Shown piece by piece: positions 1 through 7,258 of a stretch of 15,337 nucleotides of DNA. The notes under the pieces were generated by a model. It was not told the origin of the DNA. It saw only the letters and a list, made by a program, of their open reading frames with translations, and did no database searches. Within the stretch, counting starts at the first letter, position 1. Each line of letters begins with the position of its first letter. Position numbers and translations under genes: made by a program. Source of the stretch: JACQAI01 sp035507915 (GTDB lineage: Bacteria > Pseudomonadota > Alphaproteobacteria > Elsterales > Elsteraceae); contig DATJNS010000477.1 in NCBI GenBank assembly GCA_035507915.1, forward strand, positions 1 through 15,337, in the 5' to 3' direction.

Positions 1-274
1 CGCCTTCCTCCACCCATCGGCCCATGAGGGCTGCTGAGGCGCCGAGGACGAAGATCGCGATGCTGAATATCCAACCGAGTTCGGTCAGCTTCCAATCGGC
101 TGGAGTCGACTGGGTGATGCCAATGAGCTTGGTCATCGGCAAGTTGAAGACGCTGAACGCGTAGACCTGGCCGATGCACAGATGGATGCACAGCGCCGCG
201 GGTGGCACCATCCAGCGGCTGAAGCCCGGTTTCGCGACTGTGTGGCTACGATCGAGGAATGCAAATAGACTCAT
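1..274 (-). CDS. MFS transporter, OFA (oxalate/formate antiporter-like) family, N-terminal part
   Basis: This is the 5' end of a minus-strand gene that continues beyond base 1; about 91 residues are visible. The start is the ATG at 274-272. After a short cytoplasmic stretch (MSLFAFLDR...) comes a helix beginning at WMVPPAALCIHLCIGQVYAF, followed by SVFNLPMTKLIG and a second hydrophobic segment (LGWIFSIAIFVLGASAALMG). The 'IGQVYAFSVF' helix and the loop to the second helix are typical of OFA-family carriers, which exchange oxalate, formate or other small carboxylates across the inner membrane. The substrate cannot be read from this fragment. It is divergent from the CLC gene, with about 400 bp between them. 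Confidence 0.8.
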   Translation of the reverse strand, partial: MSLFAFLDRSHTVAKPGFSRWMVPPAALCIHLCIGQVYAFSVFNLPMTKLIGITQSTPADWKLTELGWIFSIAIFVLGASAALMGRWVEEG

Positions 275-678
275 GGCGTCCTCCGATTTTGCTGCGCGGC
301 GGTCGGTCTAATTCGCGCACCGAGACGCCAGAAGTTTCTTGATCGAATCGTTTGGATCGAGATGTCCAAACCCGACTCGCAGGCAGAGCAGTTGTGGACT
401 CTTCTCGAGATGGCGCTGATGCGAAAGGCAATGAGTGGCACCATCTAACGCACACGCGAGGGTTTCGGGTGCGACGAAATACTGCAGTGGTGGCGACCGC
501 GATGATTGCGCCCGTTTGTAAAACCAAATGCCTGCTCATGAAACGACCTCTCTGCCGCGACGATCGATACTGCCAACCGCGATGTCGCTGCGACATTTTG
601 TATCGGAAGGCCGAACTCGTGCTGGACAGATCGTCGCAACCGGCACGATCGCGCACTCAGCGCTATTCACCTTGAGCC
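275..678. other. Intergenic region between divergent OFA and CLC genes
   Basis: This 404-bp stretch lies between two divergent transporter genes and should hold promoters for both. I see no convincing protein gene: the open frames are overlapping, Arg/Ser-rich and unlike any family I know. A 28-codon frame from ATG 361 to TAA 447 reads MSKPDSQAEQLWTLLEMALM... and could form an amphipathic helix, but it has only a weak ribosome-binding site. No clear sigma-70 promoter, operator or hairpin stands out. Confidence 0.5.
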
Positions 679-2448
679 ATGCGATATCTGTCTGGACGTG
701 CCGCCCCGGGATTGAGCGACCTCTGCGCGCTGGCCGTGCTTATCGGGGTGATCGCCGGGCTCGGCGCGGTCGGGTTCCGATTGCTGATCGGCTTAATCCA
801 GAACCTCCTGTTTCTCGGCCAGATTGGGTTCGTGTTTGATGCTAATCAGCACACGCCAGGAAGCCCCTGGGGCGCGCTCGTCATCCTGGTCCCGGTGGTC
901 GGCAGCCTGCTGGTGACGTTCCTGGTCACCACGTTCGCGCCCGAAGCGCGCGGGCACGGCGTGCCCGAGGTGATGGACGCGATCTACTATCAGGAAGGCA
1001 TCATTCGACCTGTCGTCGCCGGGGTGAAGTCGATTGCCTCGGCCTTGGCGATCGGCAGCGGCGCCTCGGTTGGTCGCGAAGGCCCGATCATCCAGATCGG
1101 CGCGTCGTTCGGCTCGACATTGGGACAGCTGCTTCCAGTCGCCCCCTGGCAACGCATCACCCTCGTGGCGGCCGGCGCCGGCGCCGGCATCGCCGCGACG
1201 TTCAACACGCCGATCGGCGGCGTGATGTTCGCGATCGAACTCCTGATGCCCGAGGTGAGCGTTCGGACGTTCCTGCCGGTTGCATTGGCGACGGGCACGG
1301 CCACCTTCACGGGCCGGTTCTTCCTTGGAACGCAGCCGGCGTTCATCGTCCAGCTGCCAGCGAACCCCGAGCAGGCGTCGTTTCTACTCCTCCTCCTCTA
1401 CGCAGCGCTGGGGTGCCTGACCGGCATCGCCGCGACGGCGTTCGTCCGCGGCCTCCACTGGTCGGAAACCGCCTTCACCGGAATCCGCTCGAGCTATCTG
1501 CGGCACGCCGTGGGCATGCTCGGCTTGGGCGGGCTGATTTACGCGTTGTATCGCGCATTCGGCCATTACTACGTCGAGGGCGTGGGCTACGCGACCATCC
1601 AGGACGTCCTCGATGATCGGCTGGCGCTGCCCGGCCTGCTCCTGCTGCTGTGGGCCTGCAAGCTCGCCGCGACGGCGGTCAGCCTGGGCTCGGGCTCGTC
1701 CGGCGGCATCTTCTCGCCGTCCCTGTTCATGGGAGCGACCCTGGGCGGCGCGCTTGGATCTTGCGCCGCGCTGCTGGCCCCCGACGCGCACGTGAGCTTG
1801 CCGGATTTCGCGATAGTTGGCATGGCGGCGATGGTCGGCGGCGCGACGGGCGCGGCGATGACCGCGGTCACCATGATCTTCGAGATGACCCGTGACTACG
1901 ACATCGTCATGCCCATGATTGTCGCGGTCGCGCTCAGCATCGGCATCCGCCGCTTGCTGTCACGCGAGAACATCTACACGATCAAGCTCGTCAGTCGGCG
2001 GCACTTCATCCCCAAGGCGATGCACGCCAACATGTTCCTGGTTCGCCACGCCAGCGAGATCATGGACCGCGATGTCCTGGTCCTCGGCGCTGAGGTGCCG
2101 TTCTCGCTTTTCCTGAAGGACCAGCAGGGCGCCGCGCTCAAGCACATCGTCGTCTATCGCGGCGATGAGATATCCGGCGTTCTGCGGGTGAATACGGGTC
2201 TGCGCCGAGGCCTGGCCGACGCGCACATCGGCATCACACTAGGCGACGTCGCGCAGTCGAACTACATCATCGCGCGCGCGGAGGACACGGCGTTCGACGT
2301 GATCACGCACCTCTGGCGTGAGGACGGCGTCATGGCAGTCGTGGTCAAAGGCGACGGATCGCCTCGTGCCGACACGGTCGTCGGCGTGATTAGCAAAGAA
2401 CATATTGCCGATTCGGTCGCCGACAGCATCAAGCCTTACGCGGGGTAA
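679..2448 (+). CDS. CLC-family anion channel or transporter with C-terminal CBS pair
   Basis: An inner-membrane protein of 589 residues that moves chloride or a similar anion. The hydrophobic CLC core covers roughly residues 15-435. Selectivity-filter motifs appear in order: GHGVPEV (92-98), GSGASVGREGP (126-136, with the gating Glu at 134), the NTPIGGVMFAIEL stretch (176-188), GSGSSGGIFSP (337-347), and a Tyr at 433 (NIYTIKL) aligning with the pore Tyr445 of E. coli ClcA. Residues 455-585 form two CBS domains, usually adenine-nucleotide sensors. Two positions differ from ClcA by hand alignment: filter Ser107 is His93, and the internal proton Glu203 is Leu188, so this may be a passive channel or have altered coupling. 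The ATG at 679 has no strong Shine-Dalgarno. The gene is complete and looks intact. Confidence 0.93.
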   Translation: MRYLSGRAAPGLSDLCALAVLIGVIAGLGAVGFRLLIGLIQNLLFLGQIGFVFDANQHTPGSPWGALVILVPVVGSLLVTFLVTTFAPEARGHGVPEVMDAIYYQEGIIRPVVAGVKSIASALAIGSGASVGREGPIIQIGASFGSTLGQLLPVAPWQRITLVAAGAGAGIAATFNTPIGGVMFAIELLMPEVSVRTFLPVALATGTATFTGRFFLGTQPAFIVQLPANPEQASFLLLLLYAALGCLTGIAATAFVRGLHWSETAFTGIRSSYLRHAVGMLGLGGLIYALYRAFGHYYVEGVGYATIQDVLDDRLALPGLLLLLWACKLAATAVSLGSGSSGGIFSPSLFMGATLGGALGSCAALLAPDAHVSLPDFAIVGMAAMVGGATGAAMTAVTMIFEMTRDYDIVMPMIVAVALSIGIRRLLSRENIYTIKLVSRRHFIPKAMHANMFLVRHASEIMDRDVLVLGAEVPFSLFLKDQQGAALKHIVVYRGDEISGVLRVNTGLRRGLADAHIGITLGDVAQSNYIIARAEDTAFDVITHLWREDGVMAVVVKGDGSPRADTVVGVISKEHIADSVADSIKPYAG

Positions 2449-2469
2449 GCGACCGCGCCAGTTCGACAA

Positions 2470-2830
2470 TCGCGGTATGGAGCCAGCTCAAGGCGGTCGC
2501 CGACCAGCCGGCGCATCACGAGATCAGGCAAGCCCGGCGCACCGACCTCGCGCGTGATCGTGTTGCGCAGCCGGATGCGAGCTCGATTTGCGGCGCGAAC
2601 CAACGGCCGAACGTGCGGGCGCTGAGCGGCACTCTGATCGGCGAGCAGCCAAGCGCAGAAACGCGCGTCGCCGACCGAAGCCACGCGACCGCGCGACTAG
2701 CGATCCATGCGAATCTGGCTCACCGCATCGAAGTAGAAGGGCCCGCAGCCGTCCAGAGACGCAAGCACCTCGCCCGCTCCCGGCCAGCGTGCGCGAACAC
2801 CCGACGTAGGGCGGCCCGTTGCTGGTCAGA
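2470..2830 (-). pseudogene. Remnant of FAD-dependent (PHBH-type) monooxygenase, C-terminal part
   Basis: Minus-strand frames keep the conserved C-terminal core of aromatic-ring-hydroxylase-like FAD monooxygenases. From about 2827 downward: DQQRAALRRVFAHAG, a frameshift near 2775, then EVLASLDGCGPFYFDAVSQ IRMDR, an in-frame TAG at 2699-2697 where Trp is usual, then SRGRVASVGDARFCAWLLA. The last block is the GD motif that contacts FAD (intact relatives read like RVALVGDAAYCPS). After ADQSAAQ an internal deletion is likely, since the text resumes as VRAANRARIRLRNTITREV and LPDLVMRRLVGDRLEL, similar to the family's C-terminus. With a frameshift, a stop and probably a deletion it cannot encode enzyme. 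The N-terminal two thirds are missing and the homology ends next to the truncated MFS gene, so one deletion may have cut both. Confidence 0.75.
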
Positions 2831-2853
2831 GATCGAAGGGGACGGCTGGTCGC

Positions 2854-3996
2854 TTGCACCGCTGGATGCTAGAGTTCGGAGTCCCGATCACCGCGGTGGC
2901 GATCGTCTTCACCGTCACGCTCTGGATGCGCCTATTGGGCGCCGTCGCAAACGGCTGGCTCGCCGATCGCGTGGGTCGAAAAGCGCCGCTGATGATCTCC
3001 ATCGCCTGGTATTCGGTCTGCAATTTCATCGCCGGGTTCTCGCCCACCTTCTGGTTTCTTCTGTTGTTCCGCGCGTTGCTCGGCATCGGCATGGGTGCCG
3101 AATGGCCGGCCGGGGCGGCGTTGGCGATGGAGACCTGGCCGATATGCTCGCGCGGCTTCATGAGCGGCGTGCTGCAAGGATCCTGGGGCCTCGGGTTCCT
3201 GCTTTCGAGTGCGGCCTACGGGCTGCTCTACGACTCGATCGGCTGGCGCGGCCTGCTGTGGATCGGCATCCTCCCAGCGCTCGCGATCATCTATGTGCGC
3301 ATCTTCGTCAAGGAGCCGGCGGTGTGGGTCGAGAACCGTCGCCGACAGCGCGCCGAGAAGCGCGAAGTGCGTGTACCGCTGCTGCACATCTTCAAGCGCG
3401 GCATGATCGGCAACACCCTGAGCGCATGCTGGTGGATGGGGAGCGGTTTCGTCGTCTACTACTCGATCAACGCCCTCTTCGCCACCCATCTCCAACAGGA
3501 TCTTCATCTGAGCCCGGGGCTGATTGCCACGCCGATCGCTATCGCCAACCTGATTGGGTTCATCGCAAGTTCCTCTTGGGGCTGGGTAGCCGACCGCATC
3601 GGACGGCGCTGGGCAATGATCCTGCCGGCCATCGTCGCGATCCCGCTGGCGCCGCTCTACTTGCTCAGCACCAGCTTCGCGGTGATCGCAGGCGCGTTCA
3701 TGATCCAAGGGGCGGCGGGCAGCGGCGGCATGTACGGTCAGATGCCGAGCTATCTCGCCGAGCGGTTCCCGACCGAGGTCCGGGCGACGGCAAGCGCCTT
3801 CTGCTATCACCAGGGAGCGATCTGGGGCGGACTGGTGGCGCCGCTCCTCGCCTATTTCGCGACGTCGTGGCAGCTCGGTTTCGCGATTCCGATGTTGGTC
3901 GGCACCGTAGTTGCCGCCGTCAGCTTCATCGTGTCGCTGCTGTTGGGCCCGGAGACGAAAGGCAAGGCTCTCGTCTCGGATCTGGTCGTCGCCTGA
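2854..3996 (+). CDS. MFS transporter (carboxylate/sialate SHS-like), lacking its N-terminus
   Basis: An open frame of 380 codons from TTG 2854, or 376 from ATG 2866. It encodes most of a 12-helix major facilitator. MFS motif A is seen as GWLADRVGRK (residues 34-43), and its C-half copy as GWVADRIGRR (243-252). YLAERFPTEVRATASAF and the ending LLLGPETKGK are typical of bacterial proton-coupled carboxylate or sialic-acid carriers. Relatives have about 50-60 more residues in front, including the whole first helix; here similarity starts at EFGVPITAV, a few codons into the ORF. Upstream DNA is an antisense monooxygenase remnant with no Shine-Dalgarno. The body is undamaged, but without helix 1 and a proper start it is probably non-functional. 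It could equally be called a pseudogene. Confidence 0.85.
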   Translation: MHRWMLEFGVPITAVAIVFTVTLWMRLLGAVANGWLADRVGRKAPLMISIAWYSVCNFIAGFSPTFWFLLLFRALLGIGMGAEWPAGAALAMETWPICSRGFMSGVLQGSWGLGFLLSSAAYGLLYDSIGWRGLLWIGILPALAIIYVRIFVKEPAVWVENRRRQRAEKREVRVPLLHIFKRGMIGNTLSACWWMGSGFVVYYSINALFATHLQQDLHLSPGLIATPIAIANLIGFIASSSWGWVADRIGRRWAMILPAIVAIPLAPLYLLSTSFAVIAGAFMIQGAAGSGGMYGQMPSYLAERFPTEVRATASAFCYHQGAIWGGLVAPLLAYFATSWQLGFAIPMLVGTVVAAVSFIVSLLLGPETKGKALVSDLVVA

Positions 3997-4032
3997 TCGC
4001 GACGATACCGAAGTCAGCGAGCCGACAAAGAA

Positions 4033-4055
4033 GCCCCGCCGCTGGCGGGCGGGGC
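4033..4055 (+). terminator. GC-rich hairpin downstream of the MFS gene
   Basis: A perfect 8-bp stem (GCCCCGCC / GGCGGGGC) closes a 7-nt loop (GCTGGCG), 37 bp after the MFS stop codon. Position and strength suit a transcription terminator. There is no T-run after it (CAAGTTACC follows), so termination would be weak or Rho-assisted. Confidence 0.5.
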
Positions 4056-4057
4056 CA

Positions 4058-4101
4058 AGTTACCTGAGAACAGGAGCCAAAGCTCCTCAATGAGCGTAAC
4101 T
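4058..4101 (+). other. Two-tier stem-loop in the leader of the small membrane protein gene
   Basis: The outer stem AGTTAC (4058-4063) / GTAACT (4096-4101) encloses an inner stem AGGAGC (4072-4077) / GCTCCT (4082-4087) with loop CAAA. The two stems are separated by an exactly symmetric 8x8-nt internal loop (CTGAGAAC opposite CAATGAGC). Just downstream at 4104-4117 is the perfect palindrome GCCTCGATCGAGGC. The arrangement lies between the MFS terminator-like hairpin and the start at 4183. It could be a structured 5' leader, a small RNA, or an operator for a dimeric regulator. I do not recognise it as a known riboswitch. Confidence 0.4.
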
Positions 4102-4182
4102 CGGCCTCGATCGAGGCGCGCTCGGCCTTTTGTCGCGCCCCCGCGTGAGGCTGCGCGCCAGAGGATTTAGGAGGGTCTCATC

Positions 4183-4326
4183 GTGCCACATTCTCCGAGC
4201 CGGGACGCTGATGCGTCGATGGCGCCTAGCGAGCGAGAAGCCGAACATCGCGTCACGCTGATTGTGATCATCGTCCTGACGGTCGTCTGCACCGGCCTAG
4301 CCTACGCCGCGGGCCTGATCACCTGA
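4183..4326 (+). CDS. Small single-span membrane protein (47 aa), hypothetical
   Basis: GTG 4183 to TGA 4324-4326. The ribosome-binding site AGGAGG (4169-4174) sits 8 nt ahead of the start and is the best-placed Shine-Dalgarno in the window, which decides the GTG. Residues 1-23 are polar and charged (VPHSPSRDADASMAPSEREA...), and residues 24-46 form one hydrophobic helix (VTLIVIIVLTVVCTGLAYAA) ending one residue before the stop. Charge placement suggests an N-terminus in the cytoplasm. A perfect 10-bp hairpin begins 10 nt after the stop, so the gene looks like its own transcription unit. I do not recognise the family. A small subunit or regulator of a membrane complex is possible, but nothing in the sequence says which. 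Confidence 0.7.
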   Translation: MPHSPSRDADASMAPSEREAEHRVTLIVIIVLTVVCTGLAYAAGLIT

Positions 4327-4335
4327 AATCGTCCA

Positions 4336-4359
4336 AGTGCGCGGGTGCCCCCGCGCACT
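4336..4359 (+). terminator. Strong hairpin after the 47-aa membrane protein gene
   Basis: A perfect 10-bp stem, AGTGCGCGGG / CCCGCGCACT, with loop TGCC. It lies between the plus-strand small gene and the convergent minus-strand SCO gene. No T-run follows on the plus strand (GTCGCAAC). Confidence 0.6.
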
Positions 4360-4611
4360 GTCGCAACACCCCTTTCATCGGTGGCCCACGAACGCTTTCC
4401 GCGCGGGATGATGGAAGATATGCGCCAAAATGTCGCTCAGCCATGAGATGACCGCGCTCGGTCACGGCAGCCATTGAGGGATTCGTCACAGGACGGCGAT
4501 CGCCGCGCGGCGATCGCGCTGCCTGGTTACCTGGGGGCGTTCGCATCACTGACTGCACCGGGTCCAAGCGGCACCGTGGCGGACGCCGCGATGATCAGGC
4601 CGCGCGCCCCT

Positions 4612-5253
4612 TCAACGCAGATACTTGCTCAGCGTGGCGGCCATCTGGTCGGGTGTCGTCTCATGGGAGAACTGGGTCAGGAATTTGCCGTCGCGCCCCA
4701 TCAGATAGACGATCGATGTATGCTCCATCAGGTAGTCAGGCTTGTCGTCCGCCTTGCGGTAATAGACGCTATAGGCCTTCGCGGCAGCGGCGACCTGATC
4801 GTCCGGGCCGGTCAGTGCGACGAAGCGCGGATCGAACTGCTCCGCATAGCCCTTCAGGTACCGTACCGTATCGCGATCGGGATCGATCGTGATGAAGATC
4901 GGCACGATCTGGTTGGCCGCGGGCCCGAGCTTGGCGAGCGCATCCGCGATGTCCTGCAGGGCCGTCGGACACGCGTCCGGGCAGTGCGTGTAGCCGAAAT
5001 AGACCAGCATGAAGCGGTCGTGGAAATCGGCGTCGGTGCGCGGCTTGCCGGAGTCGTCGATCAGGCTGAACGGACCGCCGATCGGCGGCACCGCGATGCT
5101 CTGCACGCGCGACAGCAGTACCCCGCCGCCCGGACTGACGAGATCGCTGATTAGCCAGCCGAGCGCGCCCGTGCCGCCGAGTGCGACAAGCCAGATCAAC
5201 CAAATCAGACGCGTGCGCCGCGGCGCACCGTCCTTACGCTCGATCGAAGTCAT
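4612..5253 (-). CDS. SCO1/SenC family copper-binding protein
   Basis: SCO proteins deliver copper to the CuA centre of cytochrome c oxidase or act as thiol redox partners, anchored in the inner membrane and facing the periplasm. The protein has 213 residues, normal for the family. An anchor helix lies at about 16-35 (LIWLIWLVALGGTGALGWLI), then a thioredoxin-like fold. The copper ligands are all present: the CxxxC pair in HCPDACP (Cys91, Cys95) and the distant His178 in LMEHTS. I chose ATG 5253 because the family begins shortly before the anchor; the frame stays open to 5328 but adds an unusual leader. There is no clear Shine-Dalgarno at the chosen ATG. It is divergent from the cytochrome gene, which hints at shared use in respiration. 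No oxidase subunit genes are in view. Confidence 0.92.
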   Translation of the reverse strand: MTSIERKDGAPRRTRLIWLIWLVALGGTGALGWLISDLVSPGGGVLLSRVQSIAVPPIGGPFSLIDDSGKPRTDADFHDRFMLVYFGYTHCPDACPTALQDIADALAKLGPAANQIVPIFITIDPDRDTVRYLKGYAEQFDPRFVALTGPDDQVAAAAKAYSVYYRKADDKPDYLMEHTSIVYLMGRDGKFLTQFSHETTPDQMAATLSKYLR

Positions 5254-5412
5254 GAGGTGATGATCGATCTCCAAGGCTTCCCTCACAAGGCGACTTTTTA
5301 ACGCTGGTCGTCGCAAGGTAGGCCGCAAGGAAACGCGTTCATTCGAAAGGGATCCAATAGCCGTGCCAGTTCTTATGGCCTTGTATCTGTTTGATTGGGC
5401 GGAATCAGGACC

Positions 5413-5922
5413 ATGACCAGCTTCGTGCTACGCGCGGTGCTGCTGGGTTCCCTAGCGTTGCCGATCGCCGGCGCCGCCCAATTGCCGGCGCCGGCGCCTC
5501 AATCCTATCGCCCCGGCCTGGGCGACCTGATGACCATGACAGTGCAACCGCGCCACACGATGCTGGGGCTCGTTGGACGTGAGCAGAACTGGGTCTATGC
5601 GAACTACGAGCTTCACGAGCTCGAGGAAGCGTTTGAGCGCGCCGCGCGCGCGTGGCCGCAATGGCGCTCGATGCCGGTCGGCGGGATGATCAACTCGCTC
5701 ACCAAGGAGCCGCTTGCGGCGCTCGCACAGGCGGTCAAGGCCGCCGACGCCACGCGCTTCGCGACCGCCTACCGCCAGCTTACGGTAGCATGCAACGCCT
5801 GCCACCAGGCCGCCAACCAGCGTATGATCGTGATCAAGGTGCCGGAGGCCTCGCCGTTCCCTGACCAAGAGTTCCGCCCGCCGAAGCCGCGAAGCGATGC
5901 ATCGAGAGGGCGGTTCGTGTGA
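5413..5922 (+). CDS. Periplasmic c-type cytochrome, class II (c'/c556-like)
   Basis: A 169-residue protein from ATG 5413. A signal peptide (MTSFVLRAVLLGSLALPIAG...) is probably cleaved around residues 20-22. The mature part is largely helical with one heme-binding motif near the C-terminus, CNACH (127-131), as in class II cytochromes c where the heme attaches on the last helix of a four-helix bundle. Met40 or Met42 in the first helix could be the sixth iron ligand, as in c556-type members; this is inference. The tail after the heme motif (IVIKVPEASPFPDQEFRPPK) is Pro-rich. The frame is also open from TTG 5395, but the ATG gives a cleaner signal peptide. It is divergent from the SCO gene; the 159 bp between their starts should hold both promoters. 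Confidence 0.85.
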   Translation: MTSFVLRAVLLGSLALPIAGAAQLPAPAPQSYRPGLGDLMTMTVQPRHTMLGLVGREQNWVYANYELHELEEAFERAARAWPQWRSMPVGGMINSLTKEPLAALAQAVKAADATRFATAYRQLTVACNACHQAANQRMIVIKVPEASPFPDQEFRPPKPRSDASRGRFV

Positions 5923-6476
5923 ACGGCTGCGCCGAATGACGGCGTTGCTCGCCGCGGCGCGTTCACCTCTGAAGCGCGTGGCCGCTTAGGAGTGGAGACG
6001 CTCCACGGTGGGGACACCGGCCTCCAGATGGGCAGCCTGTTGCTCGACAACTTGGCTACTCGCGTCGCTGGGCTTAATTCTTAGCGGAATAGTCACCTCG
6101 TCTGGTATTCGGTAACGCCTTATCGCCTGTTCTGTGCCGCCACCGGATATGGCGGCACGATCGAGAGAGCCAACGCCGCACCTTCAAAGATCGCGCGCCA
6201 TACGCCGAAGGCCTCTTACGGCCACAACCGAGCGGCTGATCAGTGATGAGCACGACGAGCAGGTCAGCCTAGGTGTTCAGGCTACATCAAGCAGCGTATG
6301 CAGCATAGCACAGGCGGTTTACCAGCATCTCACTGCCCCTACTATGCGTTACCCTACAAAATCTCGTAATCAACCGGGGAGCGGAGGGCGAAACAACTAG
6401 AACGGCCGGTTATCGCGCTCGTCGACTCGCCGGCTACGCCCCGGGCGGAGGCACGATCGAGCTACGGGGGATATGC
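5923..6476. other. Long intergenic region, no recognised gene
   Basis: These 554 bp separate the cytochrome and regulator genes. The middle (about 6060-6390) is noticeably richer in A+T than its surroundings. An 88-codon plus-strand frame (6134-6400) is compositionally unlike the neighbours, has no ribosome-binding site and matches nothing I know. A short hairpin, GTGGAG-ACG-CTCCAC, lies at 5992-6006. I checked for tRNA-like T-arm signatures and saw none. The region probably carries the promoter of the response-regulator gene. Confidence 0.4.
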
Positions 6477-7049
6477 ATGCACGACATCACGGTAAGTCAG
6501 GACCGACCGACTCCCGGCGTCGCGCGCCGGCGCCTGCTGATCGTGGACCATGACGAGATTGCGGCCGCGCGCCTCGCCGAGGAGATGCGCGCGCGCGGCT
6601 TCGAGGTTCGCGTCGCGTCGAATATCGCCGACAGCCTAACCGCGATCGCGCAGGAGGAGCCTGATTACGCCCTCGTCGAGGTGCGCTTGGGCGCTGAGAA
6701 CGGGCTCGAGGTGGTCGGAGCCATTCACGCGGCGCATCCCAAGACTCGGATCGTCATCTGCAGCTGCTACGGCACCCCGGCGATCGCTGTTTCTGCGATA
6801 AAGGCGGGCGGCGTCGACTGCTTTCCCAAAACGATCAGCGTCGAGGCGATCGCGGCGTCACTGCTGTCGCAGCGTGAACCGCTTCCGCCGCCGATCGACG
6901 CGCCGCTAGCGGCCGAGCAGGTCCGCTGGCGGCATATACGCAAGGTCCTGGAAGAGTCGGGTGGCAATGTGTCCGACACGGCACGACGCCTGCGCATGCA
7001 CCGCCGCACGTTGCAGCGTATCCTCGCCAACGGAGAACCTCCCCGCTGA
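6477..7049 (+). CDS. ActR/RegA-like response regulator with Glu in place of the phospho-acceptor Asp
   Basis: A 190-residue cytoplasmic regulator: a receiver domain (about 18-132), a Pro linker (PLPPP, 135-139) and a Fis-type helix-turn-helix (about 150-187, VRWRHIRKVLEE...NVSDTARRLRMHRRTLQRIL). This layout and the C-terminal sequence match ActR/RegA/PrrA, redox-responsive regulators of respiration, carbon and nitrogen fixation in alphaproteobacteria. Key receiver positions: the acidic pocket is VDHDE (Asp24, Asp26, with His25 where acidic is usual), the switch Ser96, Lys118 (FPK), but the acceptor in 'VVDLRL' is Glu68 ('LVEVRL'). Glu can mimic phospho-Asp, so the protein may be always active or uncoupled from its kinase. 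No sensor kinase is adjacent. ATG 6477 is preceded by a purine-rich GGGGGA a few bases upstream. It is divergent from canonical ActR, so likely a paralogue. Confidence 0.88.
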   Translation: MHDITVSQDRPTPGVARRRLLIVDHDEIAAARLAEEMRARGFEVRVASNIADSLTAIAQEEPDYALVEVRLGAENGLEVVGAIHAAHPKTRIVICSCYGTPAIAVSAIKAGGVDCFPKTISVEAIAASLLSQREPLPPPIDAPLAAEQVRWRHIRKVLEESGGNVSDTARRLRMHRRTLQRILANGEPPR

Positions 7050-7258
7050 TCGGTCGGAGTGCGGCGCATGGAGTCAACGAAGTGCCCCGGCGAACGCCTC
7101 GCAGCGATGGATTGACGACGTGCCAACCGCGCGACACGGCGTCGCGGTCACGCTCACCTGACGGTGTTATAAAAATCTTTTCGCAAAAACGCGAACACTT
7201 TGCCCTGGCCGTTCGTCATAATGGTACCGCGCGAACGGGACGATGAGGACATCGACTG

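Noticed and set aside
361..447. 28-codon frame (MSKPDSQAEQ...) upstream of the CLC gene
   Set aside because: Plausible helix but weak ribosome-binding site and no recognised family; too short to support alone.
2932..3810. Minus-strand 292-codon frame inside the MFS gene
   Set aside because: Low-complexity Arg/Asp/Glu-rich text typical of an antisense shadow.
2613..4067. Long plus-strand frame (484 codons) overlapping the MFS gene in another phase
   Set aside because: Arg/His-rich shadow of the MFS frame; the MFS frame has clear membrane helices and motif A.
4058..4101. Thiamine-pyrophosphate riboswitch, because of the CTGAGA string
   Set aside because: The other conserved TPP elements (such as the ACCTGAT and GCGTAGGGAA-like parts) and overall fold are missing.
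4319..4567. Minus-strand 82-codon frame between the small membrane gene and the SCO gene
   Set aside because: Contains a protein-like stretch (VTERGHLMAERHFGAYLP) but no family match, and it overlaps a strong hairpin and the end of the 47-aa gene.
5992..6006. GTGGAG-ACG-CTCCAC hairpin as a terminator of the cytochrome gene
   Set aside because: Short 6-bp stem, triloop, no T-run; cannot be separated from chance in GC-rich DNA.
7200..7222. Sigma-70 promoter TTGCCC ... CATAAT before the PilZ gene
   Set aside because: Spacer is only 11 nt, too short for a working -35/-10 pair.
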